Positions 10,814 to 22,700 of a stretch of DNA of 64,000 nucleotides are shown here, one piece after another. Location: the NCBI GenBank assembly GCA_964036295.1, contig OZ038462.1:39971680-40035679 (forward strand), given 5' to 3'. The position numbers and the translations under genes were made by a program. Below the pieces are notes generated by a model. The model ran no database searches and was not told the origin of the DNA. It saw only the letters and a program-made list of their open reading frames with translations. How positions within the stretch are numbered: the stretch's first letter is position 1; each line of letters starts with the position of its first letter. Source of the stretch: Plumapathes pennacea. Lineage: Eukaryota > Cnidaria > Anthozoa > Antipatharia > Myriopathidae.

Positions 10814-12226
10814 CTGCGAAGACAAGAAAGAGTGATGAAGCAGAAAATATAATAAAATACGTTTATGAAGGAGCATCTACTGTTACCTGCTGGTGACTAG
10901 TAATCCTTGAGCAGAAATCGCCAAACTAAGTGAGTCGGCAGACATTCGCCGTTTCAAAGGGATACATTTATCAATTTTTTTTTTTTTGCAATCTGTTAAA
11001 CTAATACGAGAGAGTGGCTTAATTTTGTATACCATCTTTTTGAAGTTAAGCTCGGTTTCAATGGGAACTTTTGTGGGCTTCCGACTAATCTCTTTCGTTA
11101 AGATATTTTTTCGCCCACTTTTTCACTTTAACAATCCACTGATTTTCTGAAACTTTCACATCATGATAGTTTTTGCTGGAGTAAGAAGTTAATTGAGATG
11201 CTAGCGACGCCTGCATAGCAAAGTGAAAGATAAATGGAGAGGGAAGAGGAAAAGCAGAAAGACGCGAGAATCTCAACAATTTATATATGAGATAAAAATG
11301 TGAAGTAGACCGAAGACGAAGAAAGATGAATAGATACAGGTAAATGATAAACAGAGAGGTATCAAGCAAGCAGAGTCAAACTGAATTAACTGACGGACAG
11401 AGACTGAAAGATAGCTGAGAGAAAAGGATGAAATAATTGAGAGAAAGAGACGCATGGTCACAATGAAAATTTACAAAGACAAAGGCAGAAAGCAAAACGA
11501 AACAAAAAGGCAGAGAGAAGTAGAAGGAAACGATGCAATGATTACAGGTTTGAGATATTCTACGTAATACAGAGGCAAAAAGCGACAGAGCGGTTTTAAA
11601 TGCGAAAATCCAAACTCTTTTATCTGGCAAAACTTCAATCTCTGCGTAAGCTGATCAAAACATGTTCTCTTTCATAGCGGAAAAATATGGGCACGTTTTT
11701 GTGATACATTATACTTTACCTTAGTTTGTTTAATTCACAGTCCAAGTGGTTGGATTATTACAGACACCACTGAAGCTCTTTTTGGAGAGGATTAGTTCGG
11801 TAACTAAAGCGCTTTAGTTTCTTTATGGGCAATCGAGGGCCGTTAGTGGGCGTGGATTTTTCTCGCTTGTCTAAGCGCGGTCTAAGAGCACCAGTACTCC
11901 ACCGGTTAAAATGAGCTAAGTGCTTGGACCGATTGCTTGTATTGCCTGAGGGATTTACGCATCCTGACGACGTAGGAGAACAAATACCCGCTAAAGTTTA
12001 GTGCTGATAAACAAGTGAACGCAAAATGTTACATACATGTTGCTCAATCTGCATCATAAGCAACCTTAGAGCAGATCAAAAAATAGGAAATAGTTTTCGA
12101 TTATATGCACAAAAACAGACCCTGCGGAACTTGCAAGAAGTTGAACACAGACGACCTAATTTATTCATATGATTATCACATATACTGTAGGTGAAATACA
12201 TACAAATAAGTTTACACTTTAGAGAT
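10814..12226. promoter_or_regulatory. 5' flank of cyclase copy A, purine-rich, with a block conserved in three copies
   Basis: No gene seen. 11210-11630 is strongly A+G biased on the plus strand. 11820-11955 contains TTAGTGGGCGTGGATTTTTC, CACCAGTACTCCACCGGTTA and AATGAGCTAA. This block is also at 364-500 and 24590-24714 and is better kept than its surroundings in the oldest copy. A promoter or enhancer role is inference. Copy B's equivalent flank is 23518-24977. Confidence 0.45.
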
Positions 12227-12232
12227 TCCATC

Positions 12233-12945
12233 CTATCCACAATCTTGGTCATCGCTAACAACAACTTCTTTCCCGTGGATTGTTTTCAAATGCTTCCTCA
12301 GTGAGCTCGGGTCCGTGTATCTTTTACAACAGCCCTCCACCTTGCAGTGGTACGGTTTGGTCTCGTAGTGAGTTCTTGTGTGCTTAAATCTGTCGCTGGA
12401 ATTGGAATATCTCTTGTTGCAGCCATCAACTGGACATGCGTAAGGTTTTTCTCCAGTGTGTGACCTTTTGTGAATCTTGAGATTCTCCAGCCTGGAGAAA
12501 CTCTTCCCGCAAGATTCATGACAACACTTGTGCGGGCGTTCGCCCGTGTGTGTCCTCATATGAATGAGCATCTTGTAACGTGCATTAAACCCTTTGCCAT
12601 TTCGGGGACAACCATGCCATCGACAGATAAACTCGTCGTGATTTCCGATTTTTATGTGGTATTCACTGACATGACCAACGAGGTCGTCTAAGGACAAGAA
12701 ATGTTGACAGCAGCTCTCCCATTTGCAGGGATGAAGTTGAGAAAGGCTGGAGGGAGATAGTGACGACGTCACAACGCGAGATATTGACGTCACCTGTGCC
12801 TGCGATGTGATCTGCTCATGGTCAAAAATTTGTCCCAGATAGTTTATGCTTGTCTGTTGAGAGGTAACTACAACTCAACCGGTGTCGGAGAGCTCCCAAG
12901 TTTGTTCGCCGTGTGGTTCTCTTGGTTGGCGTCACCTGTGGTAAA
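12233..12945 (-). pseudogene. Truncated GLIS2-like copy: zinc-finger exon only
   Basis: Nearly identical to the last exon of the GLIS2-like gene at 27882-28595, including about 85 bases of its preceding intron. The fragment lies between the end of duplication copy A and the start of copy B, so it was carried along when the duplication broke in that gene's intron. Exon 1 is missing. A single G is deleted near 12874, which gives a TGA in frame just upstream of the fingers, so the open part is 12233-12874. All five C2H2 fingers remain unbroken and identical to the parent. Probably a pseudogene, though a finger-only protein could be made if an upstream start were supplied. Confidence 0.85.
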
Positions 12946-13130
12946 CTGAAGACAACAATCATGAAATTCGTAAGTTCAAAGTTTAAGTAGACTGGTCTGG
13001 AAGGCAAAAATTCTTGACGTCAATCAAAGCAGTTGTTATTGGTTATGCAGGGTAACCGCGCCTAAAGTCGTACGCCAGACTGACTGACTGACAGAATACT
13101 GCACAATGTGCTGGTAAGCTGAAGCCACAG

Positions 13131-13394
13131 TTTTGTACTGACTTGGTGGCCGAGCGGTTTGGGGGTGGTGGACCTGAATCCGTAATGAAGCTCCAAGCCA
13201 GGAGGTCGTGGGTTCAATTCCCACGGCCGGCGTAGTAAGAAGGTTTTTCATCCGAGGAGGCAACTCCAACGGTTTTTCCCTTCTGAACCTGTCTTCTTTC
13301 TACAGGTATTCCACCGGTCGGACATTTGAAACATGAGCCTCTGGCTCGGGGGAATGGGCAACCACTCCCTAATGCTTCGACTTTAAATAAACGA

Positions 13395-13421
<27 letters not shown>
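13131..13421 (+). mobile_element. tRNA-derived SINE
   Basis: About 290 bp beginning TTTTGTACTGACTTGGTGGC. It contains an A-box-like TGGCCGAGCGGTTTGG (13148-13163) and a B-box GGTTCAATTCC (13211-13221), and ends in a (TTTA)n tail. It resembles a Leu/Ser-type tRNA promoter. Copy A at 2002-2012 has the unoccupied site, so the boundaries are exact. ACAG is repeated on both sides (13127-13130, 13422-13425) as a short target duplication. Confidence 0.88.
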
Positions 13422-13425
<4 letters not shown>

Positions 13426-14719
13426 ATTAGGGCACAAAGGCCACAGTGGTAGCGGGCATTACCCCTTGATCTACCAAAACAAAAAACAAAAAAATTGTGA
13501 GCCCAAGTAATAGCAGCCATGGGCAGCTGTTTTGGCCTTTTTGGGCCTCGTCAGCATGGCATAGCTATACTTGGGCTCGGGTTCCCACATTCAGGTTGGA
13601 GTCCCAAGTAAGGCGATATAATGCGATATTAATGCATTAGCGTCGTGATTATTTCCCTCACTTCGTTCAGGGATAATTAATAAAACAAGCAAAAGAGACA
13701 GGTTTGCAATTTTTTTGTGTTTATATGAACGAAAACTAGTTGATTTTTACTAAAACAATTAGATTATTTGCTCGAATCGAGCTCATAATCTAGTTTTTAA
13801 TTATCAAGCAATTTTTTCGTGATACAATTTCAATTTGCGTGAGTGAGATAATATGGTGAGAGAACGACTTAAGGGTTCGTTCGCACTATTAGACTATCGG
13901 CATTTATTCCAGAATAGGCCGATTCCCGTTTCCCAAACGAACGGTTCTTCCAGCAATCCTGCGGCTTTTGCCATTAAAAGGTGTTCTTAAACTTCACAAT
14001 TTGAAGCAGAGTGCAGCATCTGCCCCAAGACAATCTCTTCTTTTTCTCTGGTAGGCTGGAATAAATTTTTGTTCGCGTCTGAAACTCTGCCATATTTGTG
14101 ACATTAGGCAATGAGGATATAATTAGGATATAATTATACTCCATTATAATCTAGTCATTCTGCCTACGTGAGCAGAATAGACGCAACAGTAATTTAATTG
14201 TTGTAGAATATGAATACTTCCACAACGAACTTACAAAAGATTTCGTTCACACTAAAGCCTTTTAGTATAACTGTTGACAATAACTATTTTCATTATACTT
14301 GTTACAAGATTTTTCCATTTTCTATAGGTCATGTTCTATTATTACACTTTAACAACATTAACAATCAAAGCAGCGTTGCCGCTGAAAGCTCGCCCATTCT
14401 TGTTGGTCGATAGGGTTCACGTGGTTTTTGTTTAAAATTTTGTTTTGCTTTTATAGTTAGTGAGACAATATTCATTTAACATCACAGAATCATAGAATCT
14501 GCTCAAACTTTTGCAGAAAGCACTCTAGTTGAGCCCAGAAACTTCCAAAGAAGAATCTTTTAGGTTCACTATGTTTCTACTGTTCCATTGGTGACAAATA
14601 ATTGTACGAAGCCAGGATTGCAGTCATGATGCTGTAAATAGTGCAGTACAAAATAATATAAATCAAAATGAAATTGTTGTGTTATGTTATGTTTATGCAG
14701 TTAGTTGCTCAAACAACAA

Positions 14720-15580
14720 AGATTGTGATTCTTCAGCTCTTGAGGAACGAAAAGCTTATTTGAGAGATTATGAAAGAAAGCAAAGAATGGATCAACAATA
14801 CCTTGCTAAAGAGAAACTAATGAGAATGCATCTGAAACAGAAAAAGTAATCCCAAAGTAAAACAAAAAGAAAATGAAGCTAAGAAAATATACAGAGAAGG
14901 AAACCCAGATCATGTGAAAGAAAAAGACAGACAGGCCAGAAAAAGAAAATGGGAAAAGGACCCAGATCTTGTTAAAGGAAAAGAGACAAGCCAAAAAAAT
15001 AAAGGCAAAAAAAAAACATCCACAACTAGTGAGACTAAAAGAAAAACAGATGAAGCAAAAACAAAGAGTAAACAAATTTAAAACCATTGAGGGCCTTATT
15101 AAACAATTTCATGAAAATATTAAATGTGGACCTGATCAACTTTGGTACAAAGCTGGTGTAATTAGATGTCATGAAAACTCATTCAACTCAGATCTTAATG
15201 TGAACAATTCTGAATGGATTTGTAAACTTGCCATCAAAACATCAAAGCTGGTAAGATGCCACGTTGTGCAAAGGCCAATAAAATGACACTCCCACATAAG
15301 CCACCAGAGTTAGAATTAACTGAGCTTGAGGAGAGACTTCTGGAAACATGGACACACTTTTACAAGAATCAGATGTGTCTGAAGGACATCGAATCTTTAG
15401 CTTTGCACCTGGTGAAGGCCAAAAGCCACTTGGATATACGGCTTATATTTATTGCAGTAAAAATTATTGTTTGCATCACTGGTAAACCTGTGGCTTCTGA
15501 CAACCCTATCCTTTTTATGTTTCGTATTTGGTCGCTGCTTACAAGCTATTTGCAAGCTTTACGTGCCTCGTTAGACAGTG
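14720..15580 (+). pseudogene. Helitron protein N-terminal remnant
   Basis: Plus-strand frames encode basic repeat units such as KEKDRQARKRKWEKDPDLVK. These are followed by DQLWYKAGVIRCHE, then WICK, and (frame-shifted) RCAKANKMTLPHKPPELEL and TELEERLLE. This is the order seen in DUF6570-bearing Helitron proteins (Cys-rich knuckle, then PPEL-x-x-L-x-x-LE-x-x-L). Frameshifts at about 14850 and 15260 break it, and the Rep HUH motif and helicase are absent. Confidence 0.65.
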
Positions 15581-15699
15581 ATTGACACGGGTTTCCTGCT
15601 TTTTACAGCAATCGGCAAGAGCAGATGACTTGGGAACAAATATTTACTTATGTAGCGACGTACCTTTAGCCGCACGTGTTTGTTCTTTCGCAAAAGCCT

Positions 15700-16284
15700 T
15701 CAAACTTTGCGTAAAGGAATACGCGACGATTCTCTCGCTCGCTTCCGATTAATCTTACCCTTCCACGTAAAATAGTGACGCGACCGTCCGTCAAGCATTT
15801 CACGTTCAGATGTTTCTTCCGCAACAAAATCCTTGCCATTCGATCTGGCGACGTGATAGCTTGCGTCAATCACAGCTGTAGAAGCACCCTCGTTTAACGG
15901 CTGCTCTTTGTTTACAAAACAGCACAATGTCTGCATTTCATGATCACAGCATAACAGCCATGTCGTTTCATTAATTTTAGTGTCGCTCAATCGCGGTATA
16001 ATTTCGTAATCACAGCACAATGGCCATGTAATTTCAGTGTCACTGTAGCAGTGCCCTACATTCGTAGAAACACCCAGGCTCAATGGCCAAACAAACTTCG
16101 AATGCTTGACGACCATGACAAACAAGAATGAATTGCAGAAACAACTTCCACAAGAAGCTTCGACGTCTTCTGTTTGAACGTACTGCGTAACTCGACCATG
16201 CCCAAATTTGGAAATTGACAAACTCCTTCTTTGGAAATTCCTTATTTGGAAGTCCATTGTTGACACAGAAGCCTGGAAGGACAC
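15700..16284 (-). CDS. Unrecognised 194-aa open frame inside the Helitron-like insert
   Basis: Open frame on the strand opposite to the Helitron relic. It has an internal imperfect repeat (ITWPLCCDYEI and TTWLLCCDHEM) and a basic C-terminus (GKINRKRARESSRI). No family recognised. Helitrons often pick up pieces of host genes, so a captured host fragment is possible, as is a chance open frame; I could not tell which. Confidence 0.25.
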   Translation of the reverse strand: MSFQASVSTMDFQIRNFQRRSLSISKFGHGRVTQYVQTEDVEASCGSCFCNSFLFVMVVKHSKFVWPLSLGVSTNVGHCYSDTEITWPLCCDYEIIPRLSDTKINETTWLLCCDHEMQTLCCFVNKEQPLNEGASTAVIDASYHVARSNGKDFVAEETSEREMLDGRSRHYFTWKGKINRKRARESSRIPLRKV

Positions 16285-16703
16285 CGTGACAACTTTAAGC
16301 TCGCCCCCACTTCGTGGGGCGAGCTTAAAAACCGGTTTAGGCTGAAATGGTTGGTCCTAACAGAGCACGATCTTCATGCTTTATTTTTCATGTTTTTATC
16401 AATTGTTGAAGATTAGGACACAAATATATGTGGTTACGATAGAAGTTGATGAGTTTGTCAAAATTCATCCAAAGTCAAACGGCCGCCTCGGTGTCACGTA
16501 AAAGCCGCGTTCGTTCTCGCCTTGGTAAATTGTTGGAGACACACGAACCGCTTCAAGTTACGACAAGACATTCAACTGCTTTCAAGCAATACTTTATTGT
16601 AACGCTTTAAAGGGCAGGGGCTGATACGTGGCTTTTTCCTACGGGAATCCGACTTTATTGCTGACCAGATAATTCACCATGTTTCTGCACGCTGTGAGTC
16701 CAC

Positions 16704-19700
16704 TCAGAAAGGATAATATGGTTGTAGCTCTCTGGATAGAAAAAAGTAAATAAATAAATAAAAAAAAAAAAAAAAAAAAAAAAGAGGAAGAAGAAGAAGA
16801 AGAAGAAATATAGCATATTGCTCAACCTTTTATCTTGATTATCCACATGTCGACTGCACCCGAATTCCCAATTACGTGGGACACTAAAGGCTGGTTCACA
16901 CGGTAAAGCAAGCGCTAACGCAAGCGCAGTAGAATGAAAACATTTCCATTCTCGTGCGCTTGCGTTTGCATTTGCTTTACAAATTTTATCGTGTAAACCG
17001 GTCGCTTGCGCTTGCGTTAGCGTTCGCGCTTGCTTTACTCGTGTGAACCAGGCTTAAACAAGAACACTAATACTTACGGCGGGTCATCTTCACAGCGGTA
17101 TTTTATTTGTCCGCCGTGTTTAGCCTGAATGTCTTTTTGTAACTGTTGCATGGAAGCTCCTTGGCAGTTTTCTCTGCAGAGGAAAAAATGTTTGTAAAAT
17201 AGAACCAAACAATACACAGAGTAAAACAGCATTTGTCGGCATTGATCATGTCGCCTTATTAACACAAACACACAAGACTGAGGCTACGTACAGTACACTC
17301 TATGCGTTTTTTTAAAAATCCGTCTTCACCCATCCACACTAATCCTTTGTTTTCGAAGTCGCTCGTCAACTTGTCTTCATTTAAACTGCATCTGTTCTCA
17401 AAGTCTTCACTTTGGTAACCACCGTGTTTGAAAACCTCTATTTTTAAGTCATCGTTTTACTTGTGGAGGCATACTAGAATGGTTCCGTTTCAAAATGAAA
17501 ACGCATCAGTGTGGACGAGGCCTCACTACAACCACTTCTTTATAGGTAAAGAAAAAGCTATTAGTTTCTGCACATGAGCATGATAGGGCATTCAAATCTA
17601 ACCAAAGAGGTGAATTGATGTAATATTTTTCTTACACTACTTTCATCCCCTTTGGATGTACGATCATGGCGTAAACTTCAGGGACTACTTTTGGAGATAA
17701 ATTTGGCATCTCTATGTCGCCAAAGAAACTGGAAAAATAAAGGCAAGAAAAATATCAACATAACACGACAAAGCAGCTTGTTTTACACAACAATGCTATA
17801 ATTTTAAAGTTTAGCTGTATTAATTAAGACTGTAAAGTGCAGCTATATATTTCATAGGCGTACATAGTACATAGATATACATAGGTAGTTACATACATGA
17901 AGCATGCATGGTGTGAATTATACGTCATGATCTTACTCTACAGTATTCAAACTGTGTTTTGTGCAATTATATCAGTGTTTGCCAAGAGACGACTTTGACT
18001 CATAGTCGGTCTGAAATGTGAACGAAATCTGAGGGTGTGACGACTGAAATACAAGCTCTCGATGAGTAATAAAACCTAATACTGAATAATGTTCATGTTG
18101 CTGCTGTTGCTAGAAAAAATTCATGTCACTTTGAAGTTTGATCATGCAGAGAAACAGGGCATGCAGTAAAAGGGTTACAGGAATAATGGCTTCTGCGCAT
18201 GCGCGTCCTATGAGTTCAAAATATAACAGAACTGAATCCGGTCAAATCTTCGGCATTTTTGCCAAGTTTTTCAGCATTGCTTATCCAATTTGAATAGTTT
18301 AGTTGTGGACGAGTGATCGGACAAAAATATTTGGCGATTGGTAACTGGATTGAGGCTATTTTTTTCGAAAGGCATTCGAAGTTCACGGACCAACACATCT
18401 AAGGCCGCTCCTGAACCAACGTCATGTAATTCGAGTTTATTTATGCAACAAAATACGTGGGAACTATAAACAAAATCATCCTGTAGCTAATTTGCCTAAA
18501 ATAATATTGATGTCCATTGTGCCGAAACTTCTGAATAACAACAAAATAGGCCCGAAAACATTTCTTGTTGATACACCGTTTTCAGATTTTTGTACTGCCC
18601 CGTTACCGTCTATGAGTATGTTTTGTCTGAGAAATAGATTTCTCAAAGTTAGTGCTATTGTTTTTACGACGGTGAGAAACGTACAATATCCATCGTGCGA
18701 AATGTCGCTTTTTCAGTGGTTTAGAAATTTCGTTAGTTTCCGCGACTCAGATTTGCATAAACAGTTGTTTACGAAACTTTGAATTCCACAAGCGCAGAAT
18801 CGGGACACTGTTCCTTTAATCAATTTATTTCCAAGAATGATCAACTCCCTAACACTGTTCCTTTAATCAATTTATTTCCAAGAATGATCAACTCCCTAAC
18901 ACCGTTCCTTTAATCAATTTATTTCCAAGAATGATCAACTCCCTAACTCGGTGCCTAACCCTAACCCTAACCCCAACAATTTTTTTTTTGCGTTCTCGAG
19001 TTCTCGTTTGACAGTTGTACAATATTGTTTGATTCTCGCGGGAGCATTATAGAGTTTTATTATAAAGCGCATGGGCTCACAATCCTTGTATAAAACATGT
19101 TGGAAGATGTTGGGCTCGTTTTGTAATACCTACTTCCACCGCGTTACCTGTCAGATCGGTAAGGCGCAAATCCCTTTGGATTAGATCCATGGAAGAGGAC
19201 GTTCGCAGTACCCACAGTGCGTTGGGCAAGCTGAAAAAATAATTTCCAAATGCAGAGAAAAACGTATGGCGTATGACGGGAAGGTAATCAATAGTTTTAC
19301 AATTTATCATATAAAGTAACTATATAACATGTATAAAACTGCAAACATGCCATAGGCATACTTAGGCATACTTTATAACTGATATATGGGCAGAATACAT
19401 ACACATGGATACTATACATATCAAATACGTAGTCGCGTACAACACTCCTAAGATATATCATCTTCCATTTTCTCCTTAAGTTTCTGACAAGAAATATATC
19501 ATAACGTAAATACATCTTATTCCGCGATGGTTTAGCGCGTAATTACGGGCCAGTATTTTACGAGTTGCTCGTAAAATGCGAGTAACGAGTAAAATGCCGG
19601 CCCGTATTACGCGCTTAACCATCGAATGAGGGATTTATTATATGACTGGTTTCTTTAGCCTGTTTTCCATTCTTCTTGTGATATTTTTGCATTCATTTGC

Positions 19701-22700
19701 CTTGATGAACATTTTGAAAGCAGTCAGTGATGACGCCGGATTCACGCGGAAGCCAATGTACTGCCTTTAATGTGATTGGACAACATCGACAAAGTTTGAC
19801 ATCCGAGAGCAAACTTGAAAAACTGGTTTTCGCAAGCAGAAAGAGTGCACGAAATTTGTACTGACAGTGTCTAAAAATGTTCTGCATAGTCCGATCGCCA
19901 CCAAACGGTATTGCCTAAAGTTCTTCGTCACTGTTATCGAAAGAGAGAACTCGTCTGAACCGTTTCTTCAGGTTTCCTTTTACTGCCAAAAGCTAAAGAA
20001 TCAGTTGCTGAACGTTGCTCCCGAAAGCATGCTTGCTGCTTCGTTGTGGCTAGAGACAGTTGGCAAGGGTTATAGAACTTTTCTGCCGGCAGAATCAGGA
20101 GCTTGTTCTCCCGTCACGTGCTTGCTCAATGTCAAGGACATCACTGACGTCTGCTGTTGCTCTGAATGCTTGGTCTTGTCCTTTACCAGATCGGCGAAGT
20201 TGTTTTCGTTTACTTGCCAAAGCCTCACTGACCTTCGAGAACTGTATGTTGTTCAGCCAGTTTTATTCTGTTTCCCCTGTTCCCGTAGAAAGCAATCAAA
20301 ACTCCAAAAAAATGAGGTAAGTGTATCGGGTTCAAATTCTTCGCCGCTTTGTTTACAAATTTTACCAACAAAATGCGCGTGTCATTGTTCAGTTTACTCA
20401 GTGGTATTTTCTCAATAGGTCTTGTCTCGTTCACTGTTTTAGCCCATTTCTGAAAATTATTTACGTCCGTTCTCGTCTTTTTTTACAGTGTTTTTGTTTT
20501 CTGTTCTCTTGTATAAATGTTGAAATGTCTCGGTCGTCACGAGTAGTGTTAAATTGGTTTTCTGGTTGGCTTGTGTTGTCATAGTTTTCAGGTTTAATAG
20601 TTTCGCACATCGAGTCTGCAGCGTCTGTAAGTAATTCGTCAAAAGTATTACCACCAAAAAGTTCGTCAAGTCCTAGCTCGTCGTCGTCGTCGTCAAGAAG
20701 TGGAAAGCAGCTCTCGTTGTTCTCATCGGCCATCAGTTTGGCTTTACGTGACAAGCATCTAAAAACTCAAGTCAAACCGGTTTTCTACAGTGTAATACGG
20801 ATCTATAGTGTGTAATACGCTCCCGTACCGGCACTCTTTTGCGACCTTATATGGTAATACTACGACACAGTCATATAATAAGGAGAACTTATTAGCTTTT
20901 GTTGCTTAGATCAGTGACAATGGAACAACTATGAATTCTTACACCATCACTCATATATTATTTCTTAAAAGCTTGAGAGATTCTATAAGTTGAGCTTGGG
21001 GGTGGATAAGTAGGAGAAAGCAAAGTCGAGAATAGGGGTAAAAAAAGGCTGCACACGACACACGTCATACGACACGAGATACCAACTAGCAGCATAGTTT
21101 GTTCAGTTCACGGCGCGACGTCACTTCCGTTGATCAGCGTTCGTCGCCGTGGCTGTCTAACTTCTCATAATCCAAGGTTGGAATTTCCTCGAATTTTACA
21201 TCTTGTGCAAGCCTCGTTTTTCTTGTGCACAGCTTATACACTGAACTGACTTTTTGTAGAGTATCGAGTCCAAGTATTGAGTTTCTTGCCTAAGTCTTGA
21301 GGTTTTACGAGCGTTACAAACTACAAAAATCTGCACTTGAATTCACGGTTTTGTGCACTAACCGCTGACTCAAAAGAAAGGTGACCGCACGGTTGAAAAC
21401 GTATTTCCGTGGTGTCTTTTCTGGCGCAATCTCCCCTGCATCAGTAGACGTAAAAGGCTTAAATGCTGGCTCTTTACTCTCTGAACTGGCGGTACAGTCC
21501 CCGTGGTAAAAGAACGGCTGAAGAGGTAAAATGAAATCTGGCAGTGACCACCCTTGCCAAAGTGACGTAACTAAAAACGTTTTCCGTGAACTGTTAGAGA
21601 ATAAGACCTGCATCATGGACACTTTTCAATAATTATAAACTGACACAGCTAGCACAGCAAGATGACTCTACTAAATGCTGACAGTAACGCCATCTACTCC
21701 TATTAAACTGTACTCTATCTTACCATTTTAGATGCCTGTTCCCAGAATTCTCCATGACTGCCTTTCGGATTCACAGGCTTACACTCATTTACCTCTTTAT
21801 TTACCAGGGGACAGTTTCCGTATTCAATGCCATCCTTTGATGAAGTACTACCGCACCATACCAAGTTGTCTTTGACCAGATATCTAATTTGCAGTAAACA
21901 GAACTAAGAATGTTACTTTTCTGCCTATTTAAAAAAAAACGTCTTCTCTTAGCAAGATCTTTCTTGCAACTGGGTAGTTTGCGTAAAATTGACAGAAAAA
22001 AGAATTTCTTTTTAAGAACTGAGAAAAACCAAGCAATCTAGCATAGTTACAGACAAAGACAAGCATACGATGATGAATTGATTTTTATTCACACTTACCC
22101 TGTAAGGAGATTTGCAAGGACAACCATTCTCTGCCCCTCGTTAGCGTAATTTGCTGCGATTTCTGGAGTTCCAGACCAAAACAGTGCCTGACGTATGAAA
22201 TTTAACAGTCACTCAATACAAGGTTTGTTACTACTTTTTTCGAACTTGGAGCTCTTTGAAACAGAGGCAGCAGACACCTCTAAAGTAACAAACATTTTAC
22301 ATGCATGCTCGTCAACACTCAAAAAAGTTTACCTTGTTGTTGGGAATAGGGGGCCCGCTCGTTTTGTCAACAAAAGCTTTGTAGGAATTCGGTTTGCAAG
22401 GATCTTTTTTGGCAAAAGTGTCATAAAAGGCTTCCCATATCTTCTGGCAGTCGATTTGTTTCGCGAAGGCCAATCCGGCATGCGAGGGAATCGTAAAGTA
22501 TTCCTGACATCGTTTCATGAAGACATCTGGTAGGTTGGGAGTACTCCCAGGTCCTGTGTACCTGACATCAAAAAACCAACGTATAATTGACCTTCCCTTA
22601 GCGACCACCTCTCGCATTTAGGCAATCAGTAACCGCAAAGTGTCGACTGGTTTCTCAGTCAAATTACTATATTAGTGAAACCTGTCGTAAGCGACCTCCT

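Larger units (their letters stand above)
1913..13034. repeat. Segmental duplication, copy A
   Basis: 1913-2955 matches 13035-14364, 2951-12226 matches 16327-24977, and 12226-13034 matches 27877-28684, all in the same order and orientation. Copy A is followed directly by copy B, so this is a tandem duplication of a unit about 13-15 kb long. Relative to B, copy A lacks a SINE, a Helitron-like element and the 2.9 kb at 24978-27877. It has extra MITEs at about 6117-6783 and an extra segment at about 8340-8517. Similarity ranges from about 99 percent near the copy junction to about 92-95 percent around the cyclase gene. Confidence 0.9.
14365..16328 (+). mobile_element. Helitron-like insertion (non-autonomous, copy B only)
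   Basis: Copy A (2941-2960) shows the unoccupied site, AACATTAACAAAAACCGG. In B this is split into ...ATTAACAA and AAACCGG, with about 1.96 kb in between. The insert starts TC and ends in a strong hairpin: AAGCTCGCCCC, a loop, then GGGGCGAGCTT (16296-16326), next to AA. The motif AGCTCGCCC recurs near the 5' end (14385), so the ends are partly inverted. Insertion into A-rich DNA without a clear target duplication, a 5' TC and a 3' hairpin fit a Helitron/Helentron. The interior holds a decayed Rep/helicase N-terminal region plus an unrelated open frame on the other strand. Confidence 0.75.

Noticed and set aside
13140-13230. Possible true tRNA gene
   Set aside because: A and B boxes are present but the fold is degenerate, and the copy lies within an inserted element with a TTTA tail.
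13036-13269. 77-aa open frame containing GIEPTTSWL
   Set aside because: Common translation artefact of tRNA-derived SINEs; the DNA is non-coding.
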